Notes: generated from the letters alone by a model not told the origin. Numbered from the stretch's first letter, positions 35,404-43,992 are shown. The stretch is 64,000 nt of DNA from Seonamhaeicola sediminis (GCF_004358095.2 NZ_SMZJ02000010.1:1-64000); one strand, 5' to 3'. Made by a program: numbers and translations.

Positions 35404-35661
35404 ATGAAAAAAGTAATCGGAGTTGCCGGAACAGCTTTTGTTGCAATGGCTATGTTCTTTAGTACTAGTTCTACTAATGGTTCAAACACAAATATCACTA
35501 ATTTATTCCAACTCAATAGTGCGAATGCTGAGTGTGAAGGTCCTGGTGTTTATGAATCATCAGAAGAGGACTGCCTTAACTTGAGACAGGAAGTAGTCGG
35601 TGTTTATATAAATTGCATCAATGGTTGCGACATAACATGCGTCCCAACAGATTGTAATTAA
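35404..35661 (+). CDS. Secreted Cys-rich precursor peptide 3 (NVEALA-like leader)
   Basis: 85 residues, the shortest of the three. Hydrophobic start VIGVAGTAFVAMAMFF, Ser/Thr/Asn-rich spacer (STSSTNGSNTNITNLF) and QLNSANAEC, with Ala-Asn-Ala at 40-42. The mature part is only 43 residues with six Cys (44, 57, 71, 75, 79, 84), the last four closely spaced (INCINGCDITCVPTDCN). That is a density expected for a compact disulfide-rich peptide. The junction SANAEC is identical to precursor 1, but the mature parts are otherwise unlike. Role unknown; a secreted signal, toxin-like or structural peptide are all open. Confidence 0.74.
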   Translation: MKKVIGVAGTAFVAMAMFFSTSSTNGSNTNITNLFQLNSANAECEGPGVYESSEEDCLNLRQEVVGVYINCINGCDITCVPTDCN

Positions 35662-35670
35662 TTCAAATTC

Positions 35671-35700
35671 AGAAGGTAGAAAAGTTTTCTACCTTCTTTT
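35671..35700 (+). terminator. Intercistronic terminator-like hairpin between precursor 3 and propeller 3
   Basis: AGAAGGTAGAAAA (35671-35683) pairs with TTTTCTACCTTCT (35685-35697) and is followed by T residues. It is the most terminator-like of the three intercistronic hairpins and should reduce read-through into the propeller gene. Confidence 0.7.
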
Positions 35701-35716
35701 AATATAAAATTTTCTA

Positions 35717-36898
35717 ATGAAAACTACCTCGAGATATCTTAACAAAATAATAGCCATTAACTCATTACTTTTAATACTTTTTGTCAGTTCCTGTAAGAAA
35801 GAACAAACACTCATTAAACACGCAACAGACCCTACTAAAATTAATCTAACCGAATCATCAAAAAAAGATGAACTAGTTGATTACATTAAGAATTTCAAAA
35901 TTCTAAAATTATTTACGAATATAAAACTGGCAAACATAGATAAAGTCAAGTTTTTTAACAACATGTATTATGTGTTAGACAAAAAAACCTCTAACCTTGT
36001 AGTATTTAATGAAGCTGGCGTCTTCATCAATAAAATAGGGGAAAGAGGAAGGGGACCTGGGGAATACATTAAAATTACTGATTTTGAAATAGATTCGAAA
36101 AGGAATCAAATTTTACTTCTATCTGAACCTAATCGAGCTTTTTTTAAATATTCTTTAAAAGGAGACTTTATAAAAAGAATAAGTTTAGATTTTTTTGTTC
36201 ATGGCTTTGTCTTAACCAAAAACGATAACTTAGTATTTATGTCTGGACGTTCATCAAAAACTAAAATGACACTAACAAGAACCGATTTAAATGGAAAAGT
36301 GATTCAATACGATGTGCCCTTCCCTGAAGATATTAAAATAAAAAGCTTTGGTTATACCGGAGGTATTCACAAGCAAGGAATATCTAATTATTTTACTGAA
36401 GCTACCTCCTCTTTAGTATACGAAGTCGAGGACTATTTAACCCCTAAATATCAATTCAATTTTGGTGAGGACACTTGGAAAGAAGAGGATAGATATAATC
36501 TGGACAAGTTTGTGAAAGAGCGAAAGCAGCACAATATATCACATTTAATAAACTTCTACTGCGACAATAATGAGGTACTTGCATTTAGATTTAAAAAAGG
36601 AAAATATTATAGAAAAGGTTATTATTTTAAAAACAGTCATAAATTTATAGCATCTCCATATAACCTCAAAGATTCCTTTCTATACAGTCTATTATCCCAT
36701 GAAATTGGTATTAAAACGGAAAGTTTTATTTCTGCCTTAAACTATCCTTTGTACGAATTTCTAATAAATTCAAAGGAAGCCCAATTATTCAAGGATTCCA
36801 ATCCGGAATTTTATCAGTACATTAATGATAACCTTAAAGGTTTCTCTGAAAATGACAACCCTTATTTATTAATCTATGAGGTTAAAGATATTAAATAA
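35717..36898 (+). CDS. 6-bladed beta-propeller lipoprotein 3
   Basis: 393 residues with lipobox LFVSSC (Cys26). It carries the propeller signature shared with the other two: DKVKFFNNMYYVLDKKTSNL, then VVFNEAGVFINKIGERGRGPGEY and a blade with EPNRAFFKYSLKGDF. The turn is GxRGRGPGE here instead of GKGPxE. Overall similarity to paralogues 1 and 2 is low outside these turns, as expected if each co-evolves with its own peptide. The final 23 bases overlap the DUF1573 gene. It lies 55 bases after precursor 3, behind a hairpin. Confidence 0.8.
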   Translation: MKTTSRYLNKIIAINSLLLILFVSSCKKEQTLIKHATDPTKINLTESSKKDELVDYIKNFKILKLFTNIKLANIDKVKFFNNMYYVLDKKTSNLVVFNEAGVFINKIGERGRGPGEYIKITDFEIDSKRNQILLLSEPNRAFFKYSLKGDFIKRISLDFFVHGFVLTKNDNLVFMSGRSSKTKMTLTRTDLNGKVIQYDVPFPEDIKIKSFGYTGGIHKQGISNYFTEATSSLVYEVEDYLTPKYQFNFGEDTWKEEDRYNLDKFVKERKQHNISHLINFYCDNNEVLAFRFKKGKYYRKGYYFKNSHKFIASPYNLKDSFLYSLLSHEIGIKTESFISALNYPLYEFLINSKEAQLFKDSNPEFYQYINDNLKGFSENDNPYLLIYEVKDIK

Positions 36899-37256
36899 AA
36901 TTGGTTTTTTTCTATTGATTCTGATCGGTTGCAATAGCGATTATCCTGAAATTTCGTTTTCTCAAAAAATTATTGATATAGGTGAAATTAAAAGAGATAC
37001 CATCATTGATGTTTCTTTTAAATTTAAAAATATTGGAAAAGAAATCTTAATTATTAAAAGAATCACCACAGATTGTCACTGTACGGTTCCAAAAGATTAT
37101 GTGAAAAGAATTGAACCAAACAGAAAGGGTGAAATAAAAATAAGTTATCACAGTAGAGGATATGGTTATTTTGAACAATTAATAAGTGTTTTTTCCAATT
37201 CCCAGAAGAATGAAGAGTTGTTAATTTTAAAGGGAACCGTTATAAGAGAGAATTAA
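36876..37256 (+). CDS. DUF1573 family lipoprotein
   Basis: 126 residues. Lipobox LILIGC with Cys19, then a single Ig-like beta-sandwich of the DUF1573 type: FSQKIIDIGEIKRDTIIDVSF (the usual FDFGxIxxG block), FKNIGKEILIIKRITTDCHCTVP (the usual TSCGCTxP, here TDCHC) and RKGEIKISYHSRGYGYF. The paired Cys in TDCHC are kept. It takes the place held by the thioredoxin-like protein in cassettes 1 and 2, with the same 23-base overlap with the propeller gene. DUF1573 proteins are common beside propeller lipoproteins in Bacteroidota; their function is not settled. Confidence 0.82.
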   Translation: MRLKILNKIGFFLLILIGCNSDYPEISFSQKIIDIGEIKRDTIIDVSFKFKNIGKEILIIKRITTDCHCTVPKDYVKRIEPNRKGEIKISYHSRGYGYFEQLISVFSNSQKNEELLILKGTVIREN

Positions 37257-37398
37257 TTTTTTTTCAGAGTAATAAGTATGGTATTTGTAAGAAATTATGT
37301 CTTCAGGCTATTTTTCAATCAGAACGTATATGTTTGACCTATATAAATTAAGTCTTACAGCCCCAAAAATTAGATAAATAATTTAACAAATTCAGTTT

Positions 37399-38502
37399 AT
37401 GATTATAACATGGTTAGTTGTACTTAATTTAATTTATATAATTGGAGGATATAGGTTATTGAAATTGTTATCTAAAATCAAAAAACCTCTGATAAAAAAA
37501 ACTATAAGATGTTTTTTCTTTTTTTATCTAGTATTTTATCTGTTAATTACCTTTAGATTATTGCTCGTTGATATCTATAAAATCCCTAGCTCTTCCATGG
37601 AGAATGAATTATTTACTAGTGATATAATTGTAGTTAACAAACTAAAATATGGTCCTAGGTTACCACGTTCACCTTTTGACATACCTTTAATTAATATAAT
37701 TTGTAATATTAGTCAAATCGCAAAAGATAGAAAAAAAGAGTACTGGTGGCCATACAAGAGATTGTCAGGTACTTCTTTGATACAACAAGGAGACATGATG
37801 GTATTTAACTCTACTTGGAAAAAAGATTTCATTTTGGTGAAACGTTGTATGGGGTTACCAGGTGATACTTTAACGATAAAACAGTCCACTGTTTTTGTAA
37901 ACGGTAAAATATCTAAAGAATCACCCACTGTGAAAAAAGAATATAGTTTTATTTTTAAAGATGAAAATGTTGATTTAAAAAAACTAACAGATAGTTTACA
38001 ACTAGATTTGAATTTTAATAGTACTGCTTTTGTAAAAGGGTTTTTAACCAAACAACAATTGGATAATTTAACTAAAGGTGATTTAATTCAATTCGTACAA
38101 GACACAATAATTAATAAACGCAAAACAAAAACGTTTGACAGAACAAAAATACTGTCATGGACCATTGATAACATGGGGCCATTTGTAGTACCTAAAAAAG
38201 GAATGACTATTGAATTGAGTTTGATTAATTTTTTTAAGTACAGACGAGCCATAAATAGCTGTGAAGGCGTAACTATAAAAAGGGTTGAGGGTACATGTTA
38301 TATTAATGATAAAATAGCAACACAATATACATTTACTAAAGATTACTACTTTCTAATGGGAGATAATAGGTCTAAAAGCGCAGATTCCAGAGCATGGGGG
38401 TTTGTACCCCAAGACAACATAATTGGTAAGGTAGACTATGTTTTGTTTTCTAATTATGGTGGTTCGTTTAATTGGGACCGTTTCTTAAAATCTGTAAATT
38501 AA
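37399..38502 (+). CDS. Signal peptidase I paralogue (S26), locus-specific
   Basis: 367 residues. Two hydrophobic segments (residues 1-20 and 37-58) precede the catalytic region. All S26 boxes are visible: KIPSSSMENE with catalytic Ser66, FILVKRCMGLPGD with Lys148, and FLMGDNRSKSADSRAWG near residue 320. A PRLPRSPFDIP block follows the Ser loop, as in Bacteroidota signal peptidases. It is shorter than the usual housekeeping enzyme of this phylum, as far as I know. Its place behind cassette 3 and the AxA end of the precursor leaders suggest it processes those precursors (inference). A TATGTTTG at 37329 may be its own promoter. Homologous pseudogene at 34097. Confidence 0.88.
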   Translation: MIITWLVVLNLIYIIGGYRLLKLLSKIKKPLIKKTIRCFFFFYLVFYLLITFRLLLVDIYKIPSSSMENELFTSDIIVVNKLKYGPRLPRSPFDIPLINIICNISQIAKDRKKEYWWPYKRLSGTSLIQQGDMMVFNSTWKKDFILVKRCMGLPGDTLTIKQSTVFVNGKISKESPTVKKEYSFIFKDENVDLKKLTDSLQLDLNFNSTAFVKGFLTKQQLDNLTKGDLIQFVQDTIINKRKTKTFDRTKILSWTIDNMGPFVVPKKGMTIELSLINFFKYRRAINSCEGVTIKRVEGTCYINDKIATQYTFTKDYYFLMGDNRSKSADSRAWGFVPQDNIIGKVDYVLFSNYGGSFNWDRFLKSVN

Positions 38503-38751
38503 AAACACATGTCTATGTTTAATTATAAAGTTTCTTGCCAGTGCAATCTAAAGCGTAGCGAAGAATCTTATATTATTACGTTTCATAATTTGAATAGATA
38601 CAAGATTCTTCATTTCATTGACACGATTAGATAACCACTTCAGTTTAGTAGTCAAGAAAGTGATAGTTGTTAGAATACTAAATAGCAGTAAAAATTTTCA
38701 ATTTATAACACCTCAAAACATAAAATAAAACAGATAATATTTACTACAACC

Positions 38752-40743
38752 ATGATATTTAAAAAGCTATCTTTTGTCACTATATTAAGTTTAATCTTAT
38801 TTTCTTGTAATAAAAATAAATTTCCTGAAGAAGTAGAAAAATCTCTTATGCTAGCTGAAGAGAATAAAAGAGAATTATTAAAAGTAATTAACACCTATAA
38901 TAAAGACCCTAAGGACAGTTTAAAGTTAAAATCGGCTTATTATTTAATAGCCAATATGCCCTATCATTCCTTTTTAAAAGGTCACAAAATATTTGATGAA
39001 GCCTTTTTGCAAGCGGGTAAAGAACGCAAAAGACAAATCAAAAAATATCCTCGCGAAAAAAATCCGAAAGACTCGACACACACGAAACTAGGGGAGCTAT
39101 TAGATTCCATATCAAAGGCAAATCAATTTTTAGATAAATCACCAGTTTTGAATTATGATGTAAGATATCTGGATGCACAATATCTTATTGACAATATTGA
39201 ACTAGCTTTTACGGCTCATAAAAAAATGCCAATAAAACTATGTAAGAACTTTGATGAATTTTTACATTATGTTTTACCCTATAGAGTTGGACAAGAACCC
39301 ATTGAGGCCAATAAAAGAAAAGAACTATTTAAAGAATACTCATGGGTTTATGATTCCTTAAAAACAAATTCTTTAGATGAAGTTGTTAAGAAAATATTTG
39401 ATATTAATAGATTTAGAGTAGTACCACAGCGTCATTCACTTTATAATTACTCCTATTCCTTAACTCAAATGGACCAAATTAAAATAGGCGGATGCATTGA
39501 TATAACCAATTACATTGTATCTATTTTAAGAGCCATAGGCATTCCAACGGGTGTTGATTATACTATAAAAAGAGGTTCAGACAACAACAGTGGTGGCGCA
39601 CATACATGGGTGTTTTATTTAAATAATGGTAAGCAAAGGTCTCTAAATAGTGGCCCTGTGTATGCCGATTTAGAACCATTGTATAAAATAAGTAGTATTC
39701 CAAAAATATTTAGGCAGCAGTACCATCAAAAAACAGCACCAGCTTTAGATGTAACCCATTTATATAGAGATGTGTTTGATGTAACTATTCCGGCTATTTG
39801 GAATTTAGATAAACTTGGTAACGACAATGTTTTTTTGGGTATTTACGACAAAAGTAAATCGTTATTTAAGATTGCTACAGCAGAAATAGTTACCAATAAC
39901 AGCGCATTTTTTAAAAATATGGGAAATAATATTATTTACTTCCCTTATGTAGAAAGTGCCAATACACCAATTAACTACCCTTTTCAACTTACAAAAGAAG
40001 GAAAAACTGTGTTTTTTAATGATACAACTACTATCCTCGATAAAGCCATAGTATTAAGAAAGTTTCCGCCCTTTATGGTAATAAATAAAATGAAAAAGCT
40101 TCAAAGAATTGAAGATTTAAATGGCATATTAATTCAAGGTTCGAATATTGATGCTGATGAACATTCCGTTGATATTGATGAAATTACCGCCTTTAAAAGT
40201 ACACAAAGCATTAAAATTTATTTTGAAAACCCCTGTGCGTATAAATTTTATCGATTTAAAGCCAAGAGATATGGTAGAAAAGTTAGTATTGCTACTCTTA
40301 AGTTAATAGAGGATAAGACGGGAAAAGTCGCAACAGATTGGAGTAATATACTAATTAACGATGAAGAAAAACCAGAGGATTATACTAACATTGTTGATAA
40401 TAATCAATTATCATACGTAGAACGAAAATTTTTATCGATTACTTATGCCTTTAACAAACCTAAGAAAGTTTATGGTTTCGAAATTCAAGCTAGAAATGAC
40501 CAGAATCATGTTAATATTGGAGATAATTACGAGTTGCATTATTGGGATAAAAAATGGATGTCTTTAGGAGTGAAAAAAGCAGATGATACTGTTTTGGTAT
40601 ATAATAAAATTCCAAAAAATTTATTATATCTACTAAAGAATAACTCAAGAGGCAAGGAAGAATTTGTCTTTAAATTTGACGAAAATGGAAATCAGTTTTG
40701 GGTAGGGTGCTCAGAATATGAAAATGATGACTCATTTTTGTAA
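38752..40743 (+). CDS. Transglutaminase-like lipoprotein with C-terminal discoidin-like domain
   Basis: 663 residues. Lipobox LILFSC with Cys19. A helical region (residues 20-220) leads to a transglutaminase/cysteine-protease-like core: IGGCIDITNYIVSILRAIGIP with Cys248 and GGAHTWVFYLNNG with His284. Where the third residue (usually Asp in a VPLDP-like turn) is expected the chain reads RSLNSG, so Asp may be replaced by Asn. Residues about 440-660 look like beta domains, the last similar to a discoidin/F5-8-type fold (YGFEIQARNDQNHVNIG, YELHYWDKKW). Role may be peptide cleavage or crosslinking at the envelope. It is 88 bases before the second RND permease gene and likely co-transcribed. Confidence 0.72.
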   Translation: MIFKKLSFVTILSLILFSCNKNKFPEEVEKSLMLAEENKRELLKVINTYNKDPKDSLKLKSAYYLIANMPYHSFLKGHKIFDEAFLQAGKERKRQIKKYPREKNPKDSTHTKLGELLDSISKANQFLDKSPVLNYDVRYLDAQYLIDNIELAFTAHKKMPIKLCKNFDEFLHYVLPYRVGQEPIEANKRKELFKEYSWVYDSLKTNSLDEVVKKIFDINRFRVVPQRHSLYNYSYSLTQMDQIKIGGCIDITNYIVSILRAIGIPTGVDYTIKRGSDNNSGGAHTWVFYLNNGKQRSLNSGPVYADLEPLYKISSIPKIFRQQYHQKTAPALDVTHLYRDVFDVTIPAIWNLDKLGNDNVFLGIYDKSKSLFKIATAEIVTNNSAFFKNMGNNIIYFPYVESANTPINYPFQLTKEGKTVFFNDTTTILDKAIVLRKFPPFMVINKMKKLQRIEDLNGILIQGSNIDADEHSVDIDEITAFKSTQSIKIYFENPCAYKFYRFKAKRYGRKVSIATLKLIEDKTGKVATDWSNILINDEEKPEDYTNIVDNNQLSYVERKFLSITYAFNKPKKVYGFEIQARNDQNHVNIGDNYELHYWDKKWMSLGVKKADDTVLVYNKIPKNLLYLLKNNSRGKEEFVFKFDENGNQFWVGCSEYENDDSFL

Positions 40744-40831
40744 ATTTAAATTATTTGTTGCTTTAAACTATTGCTAAAAAAATAGTATTGCTAATCAATT
40801 AGATTTAAAAATGTAATCAGGTTTAAGATAT

Positions 40832-43800
40832 ATGACTTTTAAGTTGTCTTCATTTTCTATACTTACTGTTTTTATATGCCTTTCAATAATAGGGTTAAGC
40901 CTAGTACCATTGTTAAGTGTACAGCTAAAACCTTCTGAGTCTTTACCTACCATTCATGTGAATTACAGATGGCAAGATGCCTCAGCGAAGGTTATTGAAC
41001 AAGAAGTCACTTCGGAGTTAGAAGGTATTTTTAACACAGTTAAAGGTGTTAAAAATATTAGCTCTAGCTCTGATAAAGGAACGGGAAGTATAAGCTTAAA
41101 GTTTAAAGACGATACAAATATGGATGCTGTTCGGTTTGAGCTAGCAAACCTAATAAGACAGTCGTATTCTAAATTACCCGATGGCGTTAGCTATCCCAAC
41201 TTGTCTTTAAGCGCTACTAATGAAAATAAGTCGCCTATTCTGTCTTATAGCATACACGCCAACGAAAGCCCCTACTACATAAAAAAATACGCCGAAAAGC
41301 ACATATTACCCAAACTTTCAACTATAAAAGGGGTTAATAACGTTAACATTTATGGTGCAGCTCCTTTTGAGTGGGTTATAACTTACAATTCAAATAAATT
41401 ACTAGAATTAAATTTATCTGTAAGTGATATAGAAAATGCCATAGATAGTTATTTGAGAGAACAGGAACTAGGAAATGGTTTAGTTCAAACTTTAAATAAA
41501 GCAGATAACGAAATAAATCTCAAATTAACTTTCAATCTTGAAAAAACAATAAATTGGAAGGAGATACCTATAAAAAAAGTAGGAACTAGAATAATTTATT
41601 TAGAAAATATTGCAAATGTTGATTATAAAGAGGCTAAACCAAGAGGGTATTATAGAATAAACGGTTTAAATATTGTTAATATGACTGTTTACGCTGAGCA
41701 AGGTGTTAATACCATAGACTTGGCGAAATCTATTAAAGCTCAAGTTGTTGGCTTGGGTAAACAATTGGATACGGGTTATAGTATAAAACTCACACAAGAT
41801 AGTACTGAATATATTGTTGAGGAACTACAAAAAATACAAAAACGCACCTTGTATGCGTTACTAATTTTATTATTGCTGATTCTAATAATTAATAGAAGTT
41901 TTAAATACTTAATAATACTATTTCTAAGCATTATTACAAATTTGTTAATAGCAGTAATCTTTTATTATTTGTTTAATGTAGAACTACAACTATACTCTTT
42001 CGCAGGTATTACTATTTCCTTCGGTATTATTATCGATAATAGCATTATAATGATAGATCATATTAGAAATAAAGGTAATAAGAAAGCTTTTTTAGCCATT
42101 CTAGCGGCTACTTTAACCACTATTGGGGCTTTACTAATCATTATATTTTTAGATGAAAACCAACAAGCCGATTTATTGGACTTTGCATTAGTCATTGCAG
42201 TAAACATAGGAGTGTCACTATTTGTGTCTATGTATTACATTCCAGCGCTTTTAAATAAAATGAAACTTTCTAAAAAACAAACACGTTTTTCTAGAAAGCG
42301 AAAAAAACGCATTGTAAAGTTTACAAATATTTACAGCACCATTTTTTATTTCATGAATAGGCCAAGGGTAAAGTGGCTATTCATTGTGTTTTTCATTTTG
42401 GGATTCGGCTTACCAATTCATTTGTTGCCAAATAAAATTAAAGGTGAAGATACTTTAGCTAATTTATATAATAAAAGTATTGGTTCAGAATGGTTTACTA
42501 GTACTCTTAAACCCACTTTAGAAAAAGTAATTGGTGGTTCGTTACGCTTATTTACCGAAGATGTCTTTGAAAATGCTTATTATTCCGAACCCGAACGCAC
42601 CACATTACGCGTCACCGGTACTATGCCTGAAGGCTGTACGATGGAACAATTGAATGAGGCTATTCTAAAAATGGAATCTTACTTGAGTCAGTTTAATGAA
42701 ATTGAACTTTTTGAAACCAGAATATCCAGTTATAAAAATTCTAACATTTCCATTTTCTTTAAGGAAGGTTTTGAGTTTTCTGGATTTCCCCATACATTAA
42801 AAAATTTATTAGAATCTAAGGTTACTAGTTTAGGAGGTTTAGATTGGACAGTGAGTGGTGTAGGCAGGGGCTTTTCTAATGCTTTGGGCAATGGCTATAA
42901 ACAAAACAGAATAGTTTTGGAAGGTTACAATTACAACAAGCTTTATGCTTACGCAGAAGAACTGAAAACGCAGCTTATTGACAGTTCAAACTCAAGAGTT
43001 AAGGATGTAGAAATAACCAGTGGCGGATGGAGAGACGAAGCTCTTTACGAATATTACTTAGACTTTAATGATTATAAGTTAGCAGTGGCCAATGTATCAC
43101 AGCAACAACTTTATGGGTATTTAAAAAATCAGGTGCATTCAGGAAACCTTTCCTCTGTTATCCAAAATAATGAACTACAGCATGTGAAATTAGTTTCTGA
43201 TAAATATCAATATTTTACTGCTTGGGATTTAAAAAACATACCTATCTTTATCCGTAACAAAACGTGTAAGTTAGACCAACTGGCTTCAATAGAAAAAAAG
43301 AAAACAGGCAATACAATCAAGAAGAACAATCAGCAATACACATTAACTGTAGCTTATGATTTTCTGGGTTCAACACAACTGGCGCAAAAAGTAAGGGAAA
43401 AAGCTATTGAAGATTTTGAACCAAAATTGCCTTTAGGCTACAAAATCTTTCAACAAAAATACAACCGGTGGAATAAAAAAGATAAAAGTCAATATTACTA
43501 CTTATTTATTGTAGTGGGTATCATCCTTTTTATCTGTAGTATTTTATTAGAGTCCTTGAAACAACCATTAGCAATTATAGGTATGATACCCATATCTTTT
43601 GTAGGTGTATTCCTGACGTTTTATATATTCAATTTTAATTTCGACCAAGGAGGTTATGCCTCTTTTATTCTCCTTTGTGGTATTAGTGTTAATTCAGCAC
43701 TATATATTGTTAATGACTTTAATAATTTGAAAACCACCTATCCAAAAAGAAATATAACACAACTTTATTTTAAAGCATTTAACTATAAAATTATTCCGGT

Positions 43801-43972
43801 TGTTTTGACTATAGTATCAACTATTGTAGGTTTAATTCCTTTTGTATGGTATGGGCAAAACGAAGCCTTTTGGTTCTCCTTTGCAGTAGGGTCTATAGGT
43901 GGTTTGATTTTTTCGCTGTTAGGGATTTTCCTGTATTTACCCTTGTTTATTTTAAAATTTCGTAATTCATAA
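40832..43972 (+). CDS. RND-family transporter permease 2, solitary
   Basis: 1046 residues with the AcrB-type plan (TM1 at 8-28, TM2-6 at about 335-480, TM8-12 at the end). It has no adaptor or TolC gene of its own; the nearest are at 25643 and 29828. TM4 reads TISFGIIIDNSIIMIDHI, again Asp-Asn in place of Asp-Asp. TM10 reads LLCGISVNSALYIVND, with Asn in the Lys940 position and no adjacent acid at the spot used by permease 1. It is only distantly similar to permease 1. Possible roles are export of locus products using shared partners or an adaptor-free function such as lipid or peptide transfer; both are inference. Confidence 0.87.
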   Translation: MTFKLSSFSILTVFICLSIIGLSLVPLLSVQLKPSESLPTIHVNYRWQDASAKVIEQEVTSELEGIFNTVKGVKNISSSSDKGTGSISLKFKDDTNMDAVRFELANLIRQSYSKLPDGVSYPNLSLSATNENKSPILSYSIHANESPYYIKKYAEKHILPKLSTIKGVNNVNIYGAAPFEWVITYNSNKLLELNLSVSDIENAIDSYLREQELGNGLVQTLNKADNEINLKLTFNLEKTINWKEIPIKKVGTRIIYLENIANVDYKEAKPRGYYRINGLNIVNMTVYAEQGVNTIDLAKSIKAQVVGLGKQLDTGYSIKLTQDSTEYIVEELQKIQKRTLYALLILLLLILIINRSFKYLIILFLSIITNLLIAVIFYYLFNVELQLYSFAGITISFGIIIDNSIIMIDHIRNKGNKKAFLAILAATLTTIGALLIIIFLDENQQADLLDFALVIAVNIGVSLFVSMYYIPALLNKMKLSKKQTRFSRKRKKRIVKFTNIYSTIFYFMNRPRVKWLFIVFFILGFGLPIHLLPNKIKGEDTLANLYNKSIGSEWFTSTLKPTLEKVIGGSLRLFTEDVFENAYYSEPERTTLRVTGTMPEGCTMEQLNEAILKMESYLSQFNEIELFETRISSYKNSNISIFFKEGFEFSGFPHTLKNLLESKVTSLGGLDWTVSGVGRGFSNALGNGYKQNRIVLEGYNYNKLYAYAEELKTQLIDSSNSRVKDVEITSGGWRDEALYEYYLDFNDYKLAVANVSQQQLYGYLKNQVHSGNLSSVIQNNELQHVKLVSDKYQYFTAWDLKNIPIFIRNKTCKLDQLASIEKKKTGNTIKKNNQQYTLTVAYDFLGSTQLAQKVREKAIEDFEPKLPLGYKIFQQKYNRWNKKDKSQYYYLFIVVGIILFICSILLESLKQPLAIIGMIPISFVGVFLTFYIFNFNFDQGGYASFILLCGISVNSALYIVNDFNNLKTTYPKRNITQLYFKAFNYKIIPVVLTIVSTIVGLIPFVWYGQNEAFWFSFAVGSIGGLIFSLLGIFLYLPLFILKFRNS

Positions 43973-43992
43973 CTTCTTTAGAGTTATGAATT
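43964..43992. terminator. Bidirectional terminator at the right end of the accessory locus
   Basis: AATTCATAACT (43964-43974) pairs perfectly with AGTTATGAATT (43982-43992), loop of 7. It overlaps the ends of both convergent genes, the permease and the phosphatase-like gene. Confidence 0.65.

Noticed and set aside
23301-35661. Double-glycine bacteriocins or RiPPs (lanthipeptide, graspetide, radical-SAM type)
   Set aside because: No GG leader, C39 peptidase transporter, LanB/LanC-like, ATP-grasp or radical SAM gene is present, and the leader ends in AxA. An immunity protein was not recognised either.
23301-35661. Type IX secretion cargo
   Set aside because: None of the three precursors has a C-terminal type A or B sorting domain; only the 12583 protein does.
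38503-38751. Fourth precursor gene before the transglutaminase-like gene
   Set aside because: Neither the AAAAGTAGT element nor a leader with an ANA motif occurs in these 249 bases.
21267-43972. Polysaccharide utilisation or capsule locus
   Set aside because: No SusC/SusD pair, glycoside hydrolase, glycosyltransferase or nucleotide-sugar gene is present; the single ligase-like protein does not suffice.
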